From Gigaspora margarita (lineage: Eukaryota; Glomeromycota; Glomeromycetes; Diversisporales; Gigasporaceae): a stretch of DNA of 64,000 nucleotides. The DNA lies in contig WTPW01000758.1 of NCBI GenBank assembly GCA_009809945.1, positions 62,001 through 126,000 on the forward strand. The letters run 5' to 3'. This document shows positions 12,578-25,275 of this stretch, piece by piece. The notes under the pieces were generated by a model. It made no database searches. It had not been told where the DNA came from and was given only the letters and a program-made list of their open reading frames with translations. Position 1 is the first letter of the stretch, and each line of letters starts with the position of its first letter. Made by a program: the position numbers and the translations under genes.

Positions 12578-13577
12578 TATCCCTTAGATTGTAGTAGAAC
12601 ACAAGCAAATTTGTCTACATTTTTGTATTTTTTTTGCTCTGATTTACTTTTTTTAAATACCAAGATAATTAAATAAAACTTTGTACAATTATATTTGAAA
12701 ATAAGGATTACTTTTTTGCAAAATTAGTTTTTATATTGTAAGAAAAAAATTTAAGTTATATATAAGCTATAAATAGATAACTTTAAGAAAAAAAATTTTT
12801 AAAAAATTTTATCACAATTTTTCTATAATTTTATTTAGTTTTAGTTTTAAAGCTATAGTTCTTAAGACAATATTATAGTTTATACAGTACCGGTCAGCAT
12901 AAGACATCCACTCTATTTATATAAAACACCAATTTTGATACTTATATAATCAATTCTTATTGGCTAATTTTGATGTGATTGAATCTAATTGGTTAATTAA
13001 ACATATATATTTTCTTTTTTTATATATTAAACGCTAATTTTTTAAATCATTATAAACTTTAACTCTTAATAACTCCTTTAAAACAAAAATAATAAAAAAA
13101 TCCTTTGACAGAAATGTAGTTTAGCAAAAAATCTATCAATTTGTCGAAGGGTTTTTTGATTTAACTTGTTTTAAAAAAGTTATAATGATTTAAAGTTTTT
13201 ATTAATAAAAAGTGAATGCGTTTTGCTGTCCAGTACTGTACAAAGGATGACAACTTTCATTATTGCAACTTTAATAATTTATTTGTAAAAATTAAGACTT
13301 GTATTAGAAGTAAAAGTTTTTTTTATAGACGGGAACATATAAAATTTAAGAAAACCTAAAGAAAAATTTTAATAGTAAAAATGCTAATACAAAAACTTTA
13401 AACTTTAATTATACTAAAGTTTTCTAATTATTTTAAAAAAATTTTACAACAAAGTTATTAAAACAAAACTTAAAGAATATTTTACTTAGAAAAGATATAG
13501 TCAAAATCAATATTTAAAATTTTATTAAAATTTTAAAATACGCAGGCAAATTTGACTGTGTTACAATCTAAGGGATA
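12578..13577 (+). mobile_element. TATCCCTTAG TIR element, copy 1 (filled site)
   Basis: 1000 bp with inverted ends TATCCCTTAGATTGTA and, from the right, TATCCCTTAGATTGTAACAC, followed on both sides by CAAATTTG words. A second copy lies at 25731-26388. Removing the nested MITE at 12885-13238 plus one TA leaves 644 bp, close to the 658 bp of copy 2. No transposase frame is present. A TA at each outer edge suggests a TA target, but it may also be part of the TIR. Confidence 0.85.
12885..13238. mobile_element. Tc1/mariner-like MITE at a TA site
   Basis: 354 bp between TA (12883-12884 and 13239-13240). Ends are CAGTACCGGTCAGCATAAGA and, inverted, CAGTACTGGACAGCAAAACG, both running on to CAYTC or CATYCAC, a TIR of about 28 bp. 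The paralogous host element at 25731 has the empty site with a single TA, confirming a TA duplication. The left half of a second copy occurs at 38961-39075. Confidence 0.92.
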
Positions 13578-14085
13578 TAGCAGAATTGTATTGAAATTCT
13601 ACATATACTACAATTTGAATATAAAATTTGATTAAATTTGGCATAAACTATATATATTAATTCTTCAATTTTTATGAATTTTTGCAAAATAAATCTATAC
13701 TATTTTGACTAATTATTTGTACAAATATCTTGTAATTACAAAAAAAAATTACATTATATTATTTTTAATAAAATATATTTTTTTATTTTTCTCACTTACC
13801 CTTTTTTAGATTCTTTTTTTCTTTTTTTTGCATTTTTAGATCATTAACCATTCATTTAACCAGTTTAAGTTAGATTAAAGATTTTTTAGTCAGATAACTT
13901 AAAAATAAAAACTATTCACTATATTTTTGCATAATAACACTTGTAAGCATTATTTTGAAAATTGTATCATTCAAAAATAAGAGATATAGCTTTGAAAAGA
14001 CACCTATGCATGTCCTGAAATAATATGCAAGTTTGGATTAATGTAAATTAGCTGATTACATAAATGCTTATATATGTTAGATGAC
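13578..14085. other. A+T-rich spacer, nothing recognised
   Basis: No gene, RNA or terminal repeat could be supported between the two TIR elements. Confidence 0.4.
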
Positions 14086-14895
14086 TAGAGGTCTTACTCA
14101 TTCAAAAAATAAAGTTTCAAATATTTATTTGGTCAATTTTTTTTAATATTTGAATATTTTTTTATTCCAAATTTTTGAAAATATTCAATGAATATTCACT
14201 GAATATTCATTAAATATTAAATAAATAGTACTAAATATTAAAAAAATCCAATATTTATATATAAAATATAGTATTTCTATCCTAATTTTGACAGACTATC
14301 TGAATTCTATCAAATCTGAATTGAATCCGCATCAGATTATATATAAAGCTAATTTTGAGCACATTCTTAGGTTCATAATTTAAGTTTTTTAACCAATCCT
14401 GGTAAAAATCTCTGGTCAGGATATCTGAATTTGTCTGAATTGAAGGATCAATTCAGATTTCGGATTTAGGATCAAAACACTAATAAAATATAAAGTAGTA
14501 TAACTTAAAAACAAATAAATTTAACAAAAATCTCTTTAAAAGATTTGTTGTTTGAATCCAAAGCTACAATTTTTTTGAAGTAGATATTTATTTAATTTAT
14601 AATTATAAAGGTTATAATATTTTAAAGTTTATATATTATTCAAAAAATTTGGTATTTAAAATATAAAAAAATTAGCTATATATATTTTTTAACTAATTAG
14701 AATTCATTATCCAATCATATTTGATTATTATTATCAAAATTTGTTACTTTTAATTATATATATTCAATGAAATTCAATAAATATATTTAGTAAAATTTTA
14801 AATATTCAAATATTCATTTGGTGAAAATTTTATGTATTTAAATATTTAAACTTCAGTGAATATTTGAATATAACATTCATCAGATTAGACCTCTA
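14086..14895. mobile_element. TIR element, ends TAGAGGTCT
   Basis: About 810 bp between TAGAGGTCTTACTCATTC and, inverted, TAGAGGTCTAATCTGATGAA. The subterminal sequence is dominated by repeated AATATTCA / TGAATATT words. The centre carries TCTGAATTGAAGGATCAATT with an adjacent CAGATT word, a local inverted repeat. No frame is seen, so it is presumably non-autonomous. Confidence 0.65.
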
Positions 14896-15170
14896 CAGAC
14901 GACCAGTCTTTAACTCAAAATAACATGCCTGTATATACTCAAAATAATACGTATATACTTAAAATAATGCGCAGGTAAGCATTATTATTTTTTACATTAA
15001 AGTCATTAAATCATAAATAGGAATAAATATCTCATTTGATATTTTAGATAGTCATTTAAAGATTTTAACTGCAATTTCATAATTTGTTTTACAATTATCT
15101 AAAATTGGATTCACATTTTGTACTATAAATTTGTAAAATTGTTACTTTGTCTTTAATATTAAATTTGAAT

Positions 15171-16116
15171 ATTTTTTTTATATCAAAGTTTCCGCTTTAA
15201 GGAAAGGTTTTTATTCAAGCAACTGAACCAAGGGTGCCTCTTTGGGCATCTGACATTTGTTACATTAATGAAAATACAACTAGCCACATGTACAACTTTA
15301 ATTTAAATAGTCTGTCTGAAGGTTCTACACTAGTTGCCATACCTATAACCCAACTAGAGGGTTACCTATTTAAATCCTCTAGTCCATGCTTCATCTGCCA
15401 TTCCTACTTGTATCACCAGTACAATCCTTCAATACATTAGGCAGTCAAGGTTAGTTCCGAATTCTTTACGGAATCCCTTAGGACTAGTTTATTCTCGCAA
15501 AATACTTGGTAGAGCAGTTTCTGTCCTACACAGATATTATTTACACTTTAGTAACTTATGCATCTACTGAGGCTGACTACTTGCAGTTTAGGGATTAGTC
15601 TAAACTGCTACTATTACCTACTTTCGCTCTTGCAAGGTTTGCTCTGATCCCAGTACCCACTATCACCATCCTACTGGTCCTTACACTGGATCTACATACT
15701 TCCAAACCAGTTAGTTTGGAAGGGTCAATACGGCTTTCTTCTCTTGGTACCTACTGCTGGAATGTAGGTTCTTTTTCTCTGGTACGACTCCGGTAGCTAG
15801 GTTGGTAGACCTCTCCTTGAAAGTCTTGTCATCTGATTCTCTAGCTCTGGTTTTCGATATTCTAGCTTTGGTAGCACTTTCAAAGATCTTTGCTACCTCC
15901 TCACTCGGGACTTGCCAAATAGGGGTCCATTTCTCTGGTTTCTTGGATTTTGTGCGCTAAAGCTCCCATTCAAGATGATGTACCAAGCAACTGATCAACA
16001 AGAAACAGATACCAGAATACAGGCCTATTTGCCAAAGTATCGCCAGTAGAATTTGAACCCTAGACCTGCTGCTTGGGAGTGACAACTTACCAACTTCCCT
16101 AAGTCACCACACCCTC
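15171..16116 (-). mobile_element. tRNA-headed SINE, copy S1 (946 bp)
   Basis: Flanked by a perfect 15-bp duplication ATATTAAATTTGAAT (15156-15170 and 16117-16131). Read on the minus strand it starts with a tRNA-like head: an A-box-like GACTTAGGGAAGTTGGTA and a B box GGTTCAAATTCTA (around 16046-16060). It ends in an A-rich tail (T run at 15171-15180). It is much richer in G+C than its flanks. An 85-codon open frame on the minus strand (around 15700-15955, with words such as EEVAKIFESATKARISKTRA) may be fortuitous. Its 3' half is shared with the SINEs at 7720 and 52477. It is long for a SINE, and tRNA-headed retroposon is the safe description. Confidence 0.9.
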
Positions 16117-16321
16117 ATATTAAATTTGAATGAACCAACATAAATTCATATTTTATATAAAAAAAAACTCTTTCATTATTCAAAAAATGTAATAAAGTAT
16201 TTGCATATTAAAATTCTCTTTTTAAAATAAGCAAAATGAGCAAATCCAACAACTATGTTCAACCAAGTATTCATCCTTATAACTTGTTTCAATAACTTAA
16301 ATAGCAAATTTCCTTTACTGA

Positions 16322-16516
16322 CTACTGAAAATAGTTTTCTAATTGCTCTAGATCTAGCATTGCCACTAGTTCAAAGGCAACAATTGGAAAGGATAAGGCA
16401 ATAACAAGGCCCACATATTTGTGGAACTTGTTATCATCACTAATTGTCCAGAGCATAGCGGAGGATGATCTATGGTTTAGTGATAGGCCAGATTTTGTGT
16501 GTGATCTTGTCCACAT
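16322..16516 (-). other. unidentified 64-codon open frame
   Basis: Starts MWTRSHTKSGLSLNHRSS and ends DLEQLENYFQ, with a hydrophobic stretch VGLVIALSFPIVAFELV. The codon composition looks less A+T driven than its neighbours, so it could be an exon remnant. I do not recognise a family and see no flanking splice pattern that would extend it. Confidence 0.25.
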
Positions 16517-16596
16517 CTATTTTTAGATCAGATGATCACCAATTTATCTAATTCATCTGTTATATTTTTAGCTAATAGCCAAAAAATAAATTCCTA

Positions 16597-16608
16597 GCTC
16601 CGGACATT
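16597..16608. other. solitary AGCTCCGGACAT terminus-like word
   Basis: Inverted, this reads ATGTCCGGAGCT, close to the TTGTCCGGAGC ends seen at 28012 and 38909. No partner terminus was found nearby. It could be the remaining end of another member of that family. Confidence 0.3.
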
Positions 16609-16723
16609 AACAGTATCTGTTTTTCTAGTATTTATTGCATGATATGTCAACTCCAACCCTTACTAGTATTGGCAATTTTATTAGCAACCCATATTTTTTG
16701 GCCATTTCAGCCAGCTACGGTAC

Positions 16724-16864
16724 GATTTTCTGAAAGCTATTTCCCTGACATAACACTTACCCGACATCACACATGTGACAATTTGCTAAAAACATATACC
16801 TACAATTAACAAAATGCTAACCCTAACCCTATGTGATGTCAGGAAAAAAGTATTTCGGAAAAGT
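16724..16864. mobile_element. MITE with CCTGACAT TIRs and telomere-like centre
   Basis: About 140 bp. Ends are TTTTCTGAAAGCTATTTCCC then TGACATAACAC, and inverted TTTTCCGAAATACTTTTTTC then CTGACATCACA. Its interior contains CTAACCCTAACCCTA at about 16818-16832. No frame. Confidence 0.75.
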
Positions 16865-17069
16865 TGGTTTTGGGAAAATGAGAATCAACGATTTCAGCCA
16901 TCAGTCAGCCAAGACCAATGGCCAATAGCCAAACTTAGCCAATCAAATTGCAAGCTTTGTTTATATAATATTTGGCCATTTTGTCCAAATAATTTTTTTT
17001 ACCTTTTCAGCTGCCATTGAATGCAGCCAATAGCTGGCCAAGTGGCCAAGTGACCCAATGAGCGGTTTG

Positions 17070-17228
17070 CAAAATTCTGTAAATTTTGCAGATCATCAAA
17101 AAACAAAAAAAATCGATTATATTATTAGTGATTTCTGATTTCTAATGCTAATTTTTTTTTTTAATTTGAAAAAATAAAAAATATATCTAAATACTTTTTT
17201 TTTGATCTGCAAAATTTACAGAACAGTT
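17070..17228. mobile_element. MITE-like inverted repeat (TTCTGTAAATTTTGCAG)
   Basis: About 155 bp bounded by TTCTGTAAATTTTGCAGATC and the same sequence inverted at 17202-17223. The interior is A/T homopolymer-like. It adjoins a tract rich in GGCCAATAGCCA-type words (about 16898-17060), which may be a separate degenerate repeat. Confidence 0.7.
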
Positions 17229-18260
17229 TTTGTTTATATTTACATATAAAGCTTTTAAAATTATTAGGATTAAAGAAAAACATTAAATTAAATTAATTAT
17301 AAATAATATTATGATAACAAATTTATTTTAAAGCATTTAAAAATCTAAAATACTGATATAAAAATAATAATTTATTTAAGAGAATTCTAATTTTAACTGG
17401 GGAAATTCAGCGGGGGTACTATATCTCAAAAATGTACTAAGTAAACAGGATCAGGTACTCTAAGTAAAAATGCTCAGAACCTCTAAGAATTGAAATCAGG
17501 ATCAGGTTCCTATTCATTAAATTATATAAAACCTCTTTTATCCCAAAATTTTACCATAACCCTAAAAAGAATAAGGGAGGTGATTCCCTTCGGTTAATCA
17601 TAGTTATTTTCTTTATCTGATTATAAATACTTTAAACTTATTATCAAATTACAAAAGAAAATTTAGCAGAATCGATAAATTTACTTTGTAAAGCTGATAT
17701 TATAGATAATTAGTTTTAACTGAATAAATATAACATAATTTTTTGAAATAAGTACCTTTAATTGCACCTGATATTCTTTGACTATTTATTATTTTACAAA
17801 GTTCTGAATAAACAACTCAAGTAATAGGGGGTTTCAGACCTAAGGTTCAGGATTCTGATTTTGAATTAAATCAGTGGTCTATTTATTTTAAAATCAATGA
17901 TTTATAGATCCTATTTATTTTTATTTATCTTTATTTGTATACTTATATTTATATAATAATGAATTCTTTTACGATCGTAAATTTTTTTCAAAATTCTATC
18001 AAAAAATTTTGCATATTTTATTTCTGGATAACTCTTATTTCAGCCCCTATTTCAACTCCTATTTCATTTACTGATTTCAAAATTTCAAACAGAAATAGGG
18101 CATTTTGAACTCACACTTATTTTCAAATAAGTTAACTCTGAAACCCCTTTATGTGATTAATTTATGATCGTGTTAATCCTCAAATATTAAGATTAATTAA
18201 AATATTGATACTTGAGTAAACATCTTTATCATTGTTACCATTTAGCAATTATAAAAAAAT
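17229..18260. other. A+T-rich stretch, nothing firm
   Basis: No gene is supported. A GGGGGTACTATATCTC word near 17413 recalls the inside of the MITE at 10725, but no boundaries could be fixed. Confidence 0.4.
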
Positions 18261-21200
18261 GATGGATCATCTTTTTTTCAGAATCTACTACAAACCAACA
18301 AACCACAAAATGTGCCTTTTTTATTTGCAGTGAAAATTTTTAGTATAAGGTAATAATAATTTGTCGATGTTGGTAACGATTTTAAAAATCAATAACAATA
18401 CGTGTAATGATAATGTAAAAGAGTGAAGTATTTGACAATTATTCAATCATTGAAAAGCTTGACCAATAAGTGCAACACTATAAAAAAAAGGATGTCTAGA
18501 CTTCATCTTTTGTTGATTGGAATGATCAATACTCTTGATCAGTAAAACGATCTTCAAATAAAATTTTTCTTTCTAATGTATTAAATTTTCATCACGTCTT
18601 TTATTCATTGAAATAATCAATACAATTGGTTCGTTAAACCATTTTTTTACGAATTAAAATTTATTCTCAAACCCGTTCTGATAGATTGATTATGGTACTC
18701 GAGAACACCCTTATTCATAGAAACACTAAGGGAATGTAACACAGGTGCCTTTTCGATAAGTATTCTTTTCAAAAATCCTTGGTGTGATATGCAACCTTTT
18801 AAATATCTTCTAAGCATTTTTTAACCTTTTTAGTTGAGAACTTGGATAATTCAGAAAAGAATGTTATCATAACATGAAATCTAAACAAACCGATGACACG
18901 ATAATTTATAGTAAGATTAGTGTTAGCGAAATTTTGAACACGTAAGGAGATCTGCCACTTTGACAAATATTTTACGATTATCACGTGACAGACTTTTATT
19001 AAAACGTGCTATTTATCATTTACAATTATAAATTATCTCATGCCTAACAAAAGAGTTCACGAGTACTTCAATCAAATGAACACCTAAGGACTGGAGTATT
19101 GTTGATTTTTTAAACGAATCTATTGAAGAACCTTTCAAACGCAAAATAGATAGCTATCTTAAATCTCTTCAGACAATTATGGACAGCGAACTAGACGAGA
19201 GGGCTAATAGAGGCAAAGTTTCTTCACGATAATTATAAGAAGGCAAGTAAAAATTTTTTTGCTTGAAACGTTGGATATGTAGAGTGGCGAAGGATCAGTT
19301 CGATTGATTGTCATTCAAAACTGTTCGTTGAACCACAAAATAGTGTTGAAGAACAGATGACCTACTCGCTTGTCTGTTGCTAAAAAGACTATTCGTCTAC
19401 TCAGCATTGGACCCACCGGGGCATTGATGGACTGCTCGTCTGATGTTCCGGTGGGATAGGAAATACTAGCCGAAAATTAATAGTAGTTTCACACTAGTGA
19501 TCTCGACCTGATTAGGTATTTAGTAAAGTAGCACTGTATGGCAATACGAATTCGGACAGAAATACGAAAATTGAAAATTATATTAAATTTTGCAGCTAAT
19601 GTAGACTTGCAAAATTCAATTTTTATATGTAACTCTTTTTAATGGTTAGGGTTAGAGTAAGCGCTAGCATTGTCCTTTTTTCGAATTGGGTTAGTAGAAA
19701 AAGTAACTTTGATGAATTTTTCTTTTATAAACCGTACATACTATCATGATTTCTACACGTCCATCCTAAATTTCATTTCTGTACCGTACTACTTTACTCA
19801 AAAGAATGGAAAGAAAAGCGTACGAAACAGCAGGTTCATATCCACCAATCAAATCTAAACGTGGGGACTGTAGTAAATGAAATAAATGGTGGAACATTTG
19901 TAAGTATAAACAGTGAAGCAAACATTATGTCAAAAAAAAAGAGATCATGAGTTGTGTCCTGTTATAAATAAATATGTAACAAATCTCGTCGAACCAAGCA
20001 TTGGCTAATTTGATTCATTCCAGGTGTAATCATAATAATTAATATATGTAATATAATATCTAGGTTTATGGAATAAACATTAAATGGTTTACTATAACTG
20101 ATAATAAAGTAAATTTATCGTTTAATATTAAGCATTTTAAAAAGTTTATAAAGATATGTTTCTTTATCATTGTTGATGAATAAGGTTCTTTTTTTCCAGT
20201 TTATCAAAATTCTTAAATAGAAATGATTTGAACAGAACAAGAATTAAACTTCAGTTTTCTTAGTACTATAAAGAAAATTACCGTAACAAATAAAAAAATG
20301 AAAGGATAAAGTAAAAGAAAATATAATTTATAAAACTTTAATTTATTAATAGATTAATATATTATCGTTAACAACCAAAGTTATAACGATAAATTTTATT
20401 ATTGATTGTGCTAATACGATATAATCAGTGGCGCACCAACTTAGTACATTTTCTAGATGCGCTCGAAATAAACTATTCGATTGAGAAAATATATTATAAA
20501 GTGTATTCTTATCACATGACATGCGCGAACTTAATCTCGAGCGAGATACGTGAAATAAATGTTAGGTTTGTCTTGTGAGGTATATCTCTAGTAACAATCA
20601 GGTTTTTAATATTTAATTTAATGGTTTTTTTATGAGTTTTGCAATGTGAAAACATGTAACTGATAATAATAGGTCATTAAGTACAGTTACAGATTTTCAC
20701 TTTGAACACCCAGATATAACATTTTCAACAAATAGATTTCATTCTAAAACAAATTCAATTTACAGCAAATAAAAATTTTCAGAAAAGCCGATCGGTATAA
20801 AGAAAAGCGATTGTATAATAATTTTGATAGGAGATATTCGCTTTTTATTTTAGTTTGGCATTTGTTTTAAGCTTTACCACCTTTAGCCTTCATTCACAGT
20901 TTTTGCTACCCTTATTATTCCGCTAGTTTCATCACGTTTTTTGGTGGAAATTGGCAAATGACAAAACACCTAAGTTTCGCTTACAAAGGCACATCTCTAC
21001 TATTTACAAATCTGGCCAAAGAGAATATGAAACAAAATGCATATCTGATTAAAAGCCGGACCCGAGCGTTATTGAAATCCCAGATTACCAATAACATTGA
21101 CGAAAAAATATCAAGATGCAATCCTTGATAGGAACGGATTGACCTGTTTTAGGACAGTAGGCAATATATGTTAGCAAATAGTAAAGTTATAAAATTTCTT

Positions 21201-22312
21201 TCCTGAAATCTGTTAAAATCGCCTCAGTAATTACCTATTTACAAGTACTTATTACTTCAGGAAACTTCTCATTGTCAAAACAGACATCGATATCGTCATT
21301 TTATCTCCAAATAATACGGGGACATAATCATAGCCAACAGATCAGTTATTTTTTGGTAATCCGCAGCAAACTTAATTATGGAAGTTAGCTACCTAACGTT
21401 TTGAGTTCTACTACCTTCGTAGGCGATGCACATTTGCGAATCATGACCTAGAAATGATCTAATTTAACATTAAATAGCACTTAATATAAACTTGAAAAAG
21501 CACATCGCCAACCACTATCATTAATAAGTAAATCCACGCTAATTAGTGAACTGTCAATAACCTTATGTATTTACTTTAATCAACGCTCTTGATAAATGCA
21601 AGAAAACATATGCCTAATGTCGATAACACTAACCTGGTAATTTAAGTCCAAACAGAAACGCTGCGATTTATAATATAAGCACTTGTTCATATGCCAGAAT
21701 CAGACCAGAATGTATGTCAGAACACTGCGAATATGACGGATTACTCTTGCATAGGAATAAATTCGGTCTTGCCTTGCCTTGCCTGATTCCTCACTTTTAA
21801 TATTGTGAATTCTAAGACTAAGTTCCTTGTAAATAGAGTTTGTAGTCGATTTTTCATTAGTTGATTTTATCGACTTAGCCGTTTAGTCAACCGATTTTTC
21901 AAAAAAATCGACTTAGTCAATTTTATGTTTGATTATATTAAAAATTAAAATAACCACTCAAATTTAGGTCAGACCAATTCTATTCGTGATTTAGATTACC
22001 CCTCAGAGATTGGTATATATAGAATTATGGAATTAAAAAAAAAATAGGAATTGTATGATAGTAAGATCTGAAAATATCCGAAAAGAAAGTCAACGAACAT
22101 AAAATACGAGCAAGATTGAGAAAAAATATGAGAAAACCTCCGATAACTTCTGAAAGCATAATTAGGGTGATCAACTTTGACTTAGCCAGCTAAGCCGATT
22201 TTTAAATATTGACTTAGTTGAGATGATCGACTACAAACACTGCTTGTAAATCTCTTCTCGCCTCGAAATATAAATAGTTTAATAGAAGAATAAAAAAAAA
22301 AAACATTTATGC
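18261..22312. other. mixed-composition stretch without recognisable gene
   Basis: CpG-containing words are commoner here than elsewhere and few transposon termini are seen, so this may be unique-sequence DNA. A 50-codon open segment on the plus strand around 19081-19231 (containing DWSIVDFLNESIEEPFKRK, closed by TAA) looks exon-like but matches no family I know. A GTTAGGGTTAGAG tract lies at about 19643. A short CCTTG tandem lies near 21766-21785. Short open frames at 18799-18984 (minus) and 19670-19858 (plus) show no domain. Confidence 0.4.
21837..22241. mobile_element. MITE-like element, ends AGTKTTTGTAGTCGAT
   Basis: About 405 bp. The left end is AGTTTGTAGTCGATTTTTCA and the right end, inverted, is AGTGTTTGTAGTCGATCATC. 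Both ends then carry repeated CGACTTAG and TTAGTTGA/CAACTAAG words, in the style of the 10268 element. No TSD is clear. Confidence 0.6.
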
Positions 22313-22493
22313 TATAATTATATAAGGAGGTTTTATGTTATTACCAGGAATTGAACCTAGTATTTCACCGCCGAAAAATGGCGATCTTACGAATAAACTA
22401 ATAAATCTTAATGATGAAATTAATTTTTTTTTAATTAATTATTTAATATTTAATTCTATTACGATTACGTTGCATGTAACACATTTAATGTGA
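22313..22493 (+). other. small ORF with bacterial-type leader, overlapping a tRNA-like fold
   Basis: On the plus strand a TATAAT word (22313-22318), an AAGGAGG word (22324-22330) and ATG at 22335 precede a 53-codon frame ending TGA at 22493, starting MLLPGIEPSISPPKNGDL. On the minus strand the same DNA forms a T-arm-like hairpin (22342-22362, loop TTCAATT, 7-bp stem) and an anticodon-arm-like hairpin (22368-22384, stem CGCC/GGCG, 7-nt loop). No acceptor stem pairs, so a functional tRNA is not supported. It could be a mitochondrial or endobacterial fragment, or chance. I keep it as an oddity. Confidence 0.3.
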
Positions 22494-23340
22494 CTGGATT
22501 CAACTTTTCGTATTACTTATCATTATACATATGTACCAATTCTTTTTTGGTAAAAGCTATGATTCTCATTTATTCATTATTAGAAAGAAGTTAAATTTTT
22601 AATATCGAATGATATAGCTACTCTTGGTGTGTAAAAATAATACATATATATAGTGTACAAAAGAATTGCGATCAATAAATTATAAATATTAAAATATGTT
22701 GGTTTATGCATCATTATAGAAAATAGTCCGTTAACAAAGTGACAAACTCAGCATTATCGCAAGATTGAATTTTTTTTTTTTTTGCAAATTCTTTTTTTAA
22801 TAGAAGTAATGATTTTCATTTATTCTAACTGTATGTCGATCATGTATTATGATGCAAATTGACGTTACCGAAATACATCTGGGTGTTTTCTCCTGCTAAT
22901 CGAGCAACCTACGCAGTTTTAGTATCATGTAACATTCTTTTTCTCATTCTTTCTGATGTCGTACTTAGACAAATACACATCGACCCTAGCTTCTCATATG
23001 ATTGTCATCCCGACGGGCGATTTCAGAAAAACTTATTGGGTGGGGGATGGTCGATATAACCAGAACGAATGTCGGGTTTGCAGAATAAACAAGATTATCT
23101 CCTCTGCAAACCGCATCGATTACTAATATACCTGTTCATTTATTTACTCAACTAATTGTTTAGACTTTCCCATTGAGGCGTTTCAAAATTAACAAATAAG
23201 TTGCGTATTTCGAAATAAGCAGGATTTTTTAAATACGTTTTTACTATGTTAAATTATAAATCAGAAAAATAAAATAAGATACTGTTTTAATTTTTGAAAC
23301 CCCTAATTATCTCATTTCACACGAATTATGAAAATTATTT
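22494..23340. other. stretch with one unidentified open frame
   Basis: A 66-codon frame at 22859-23059 (plus) contains SYDCHPDGRFQKNLLGGGW and has a less biased composition than random A+T-rich DNA. I recognise no domain. Otherwise nothing is supported. Confidence 0.3.
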
Positions 23341-23401
23341 CATAGCAAACATCACTGATCGATTACTTGATCGATCATAGGCCGGATATATCACATATTT
23401 A

Positions 23402-23455
23402 GTCTCGTGATGATTCGAGACAAAGCTGCCTCGATATTACGTATCGAGCAGCTTT
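23402..23455. other. two adjacent perfect hairpins
   Basis: Hairpin 1 is GTCTCG ... CGAGAC (23402-23421). Hairpin 2 (23422-23455) pairs AAAGCTG with CAGCTTT and CTCGATA with TATCGAG around a 5-nt loop, 14 bp with one bulged C. A further GATCGAT-rich inverted cluster lies just upstream (23357-23378). It could be a terminator-like or structured RNA segment, or the core of a small foldback. No TSD was found. Confidence 0.65.
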
Positions 23456-25240
23456 ATTAACAGTCACCTGATTTGTCACATCTAAAATTTTATTATATGA
23501 TTTTCTTAAATTACACAAATCAACGAAATTACATTTTTTAAAATTTTCACCTAAAAGCTTAGTTGAAGTACACCATGTTTCCTAAGACAAAATGATTACT
23601 GAAGTTTCTACGAGCTAAATGGGATTAAAAATATAATGAATTTCTCCTTATAAAATACATATTCTTGAATGTGGGTCATTATTTTGTCTAATTTCAATGC
23701 ATTTTTTTTAGGTTTGCAAATACTATAGTAGGTAGATCACCTATTAATTCAACATAATTAATATATTTAGGGAATGCCTATTTCAACTATGGTATATTGC
23801 GGGATGCTTAAAGGCTTCACAAATTTTAATAGCTAATAATATTTAATATAAAAATAATATCACAAAAAACAAGCCACTATTTTGTAGTTTAGCTAATTTG
23901 CTACAACTTAGTAGCCTTATTTTTTAAAAAAACATTGTATACTTTTTTAATTTAATGTGTTTAAACATAGTAAACTGAAGAACTCTTCCTGACGATCACT
24001 TGTACCAGATTTTCACACAAACGAAATAACAAACTACTGGAGTTAGATGAAGAAGCACTGCAAAAACGGTTTTTATAAAGGTCAACTTTTTTTCCAGGGA
24101 CTCCTTTATATATTCAGCATGCAAGCCAAAAGCAACTATGAGAGAACGAGTAAAAAAAAGCAGGCGGTGCTTTAGTAAATGCAGAATTTTTGGTAGAGAA
24201 TTTTTCTTTGTCAACGAAATTTTTTGTAGTGGCTTACTGGAGAACAGTACATTGTTTTTTAAAGACACTCTTTAGAAAATCTAAAGAACTCGAACCGAAC
24301 AGTTACAAATACCTACCACTATATTTTCGCTTGAAGTTTTTTTTTCTGGGATTTGGAACAAAAAGTGGGAAATCTAGCTTACCCCCTCTAAAAGATTGGC
24401 ATTGTTGTTCCTATCCTAATCGGGAAGAAGGCATGCATGTTGGTAAACAGGAACAGACGCATACTGAGTTGTGGCGCAAAGGAGTAGGCCAATCTGCAGA
24501 ATAAATTCCAGAATGTCTTTTATTTCTTTTTTCTTACATGTGCATATAATACTTAGGTGGGGCGTTTCCCTGCACAGTATTATATAATTTTTATCATTGA
24601 GTATAAACGTAAATGTGCTATCATAGCCATTTACTTTTTGCTCTTTTCTTCTCTCTTTTCTTTTTCTTTTGGTTGTATTTTGGTTTCTCGTTTAGGTAGC
24701 GTAGTTATCCCCTTTTTTTTTTCTCTTTCCTTTTATTTTCTTTATCTGTTTTTTTCTGGCAGAATCCTGCTACTCAAGAAGTTAGAAGAAGAGGGTTAAA
24801 AAAGTAGGCGGTTATGATAGGTGGCAAACTCCAATCAATGATTTGGACAATTCTAATTCTAACAAGATGAAGGGTTTACGATGAGAAAAAAGTTTGATAT
24901 AGCAGATCACTTTTAGGTGCCTTTAGTGATAACCAGATAGGTCGTACTTTTTATATCTAAACCAACTTATTTGTAGGTAGCTCATAATGTACTGGTATTA
25001 CAATTATGTGAAATAAAGTTGCGGTATGACTGCCAATTATAAAAAAAAAAAAAAATTTAATGTGTTTAAAAGTATAGTATTTTTATATAATATGTAATAA
25101 TTTAGCTCAAAATGGAACAAGTCACATGATTCTGGCTTACTGCTATTGGCTAATTTAAAATTAATTTTAAAATTAATTTTAAGAATTAATGTAAATATAC
25201 TTGTAGGGTATATTAAATTTTTTGTACCCTTTATTTTGAA
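23456..25240. other. stretch without recognisable gene
   Basis: Overlapping open frames at 23996-24268 (minus), 24190-24504 (plus) and 24557-24799 (plus) have no recognisable domain. The last is a Ser/Phe-rich hydrophobic string that follows a T-rich tract. The G+C-richer patch at about 24360-24500 is the only compositional break. Confidence 0.4.
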
Positions 25241-25275
25241 CATACAATATTACAAAAACTGTAATACCGATATAG

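Noticed and set aside
16030-16116. Genuine tRNA gene (also at 40345-40420 and 53030-53099)
   Set aside because: Only A/B-box-bearing heads are present; no full cloverleaf pairs, and each is part of a TSD-flanked retroposon.
22335-22410. Functional tRNA-Lys(UUU)
   Set aside because: T and anticodon arms fold, but no acceptor stem can be paired and the variable loop is wrong; kept only as a tRNA-like fold.
24557-24799. Membrane protein gene
   Set aside because: Ser/Phe-rich hydrophobicity derives from a T-rich tract; no splice context or homologous motif.
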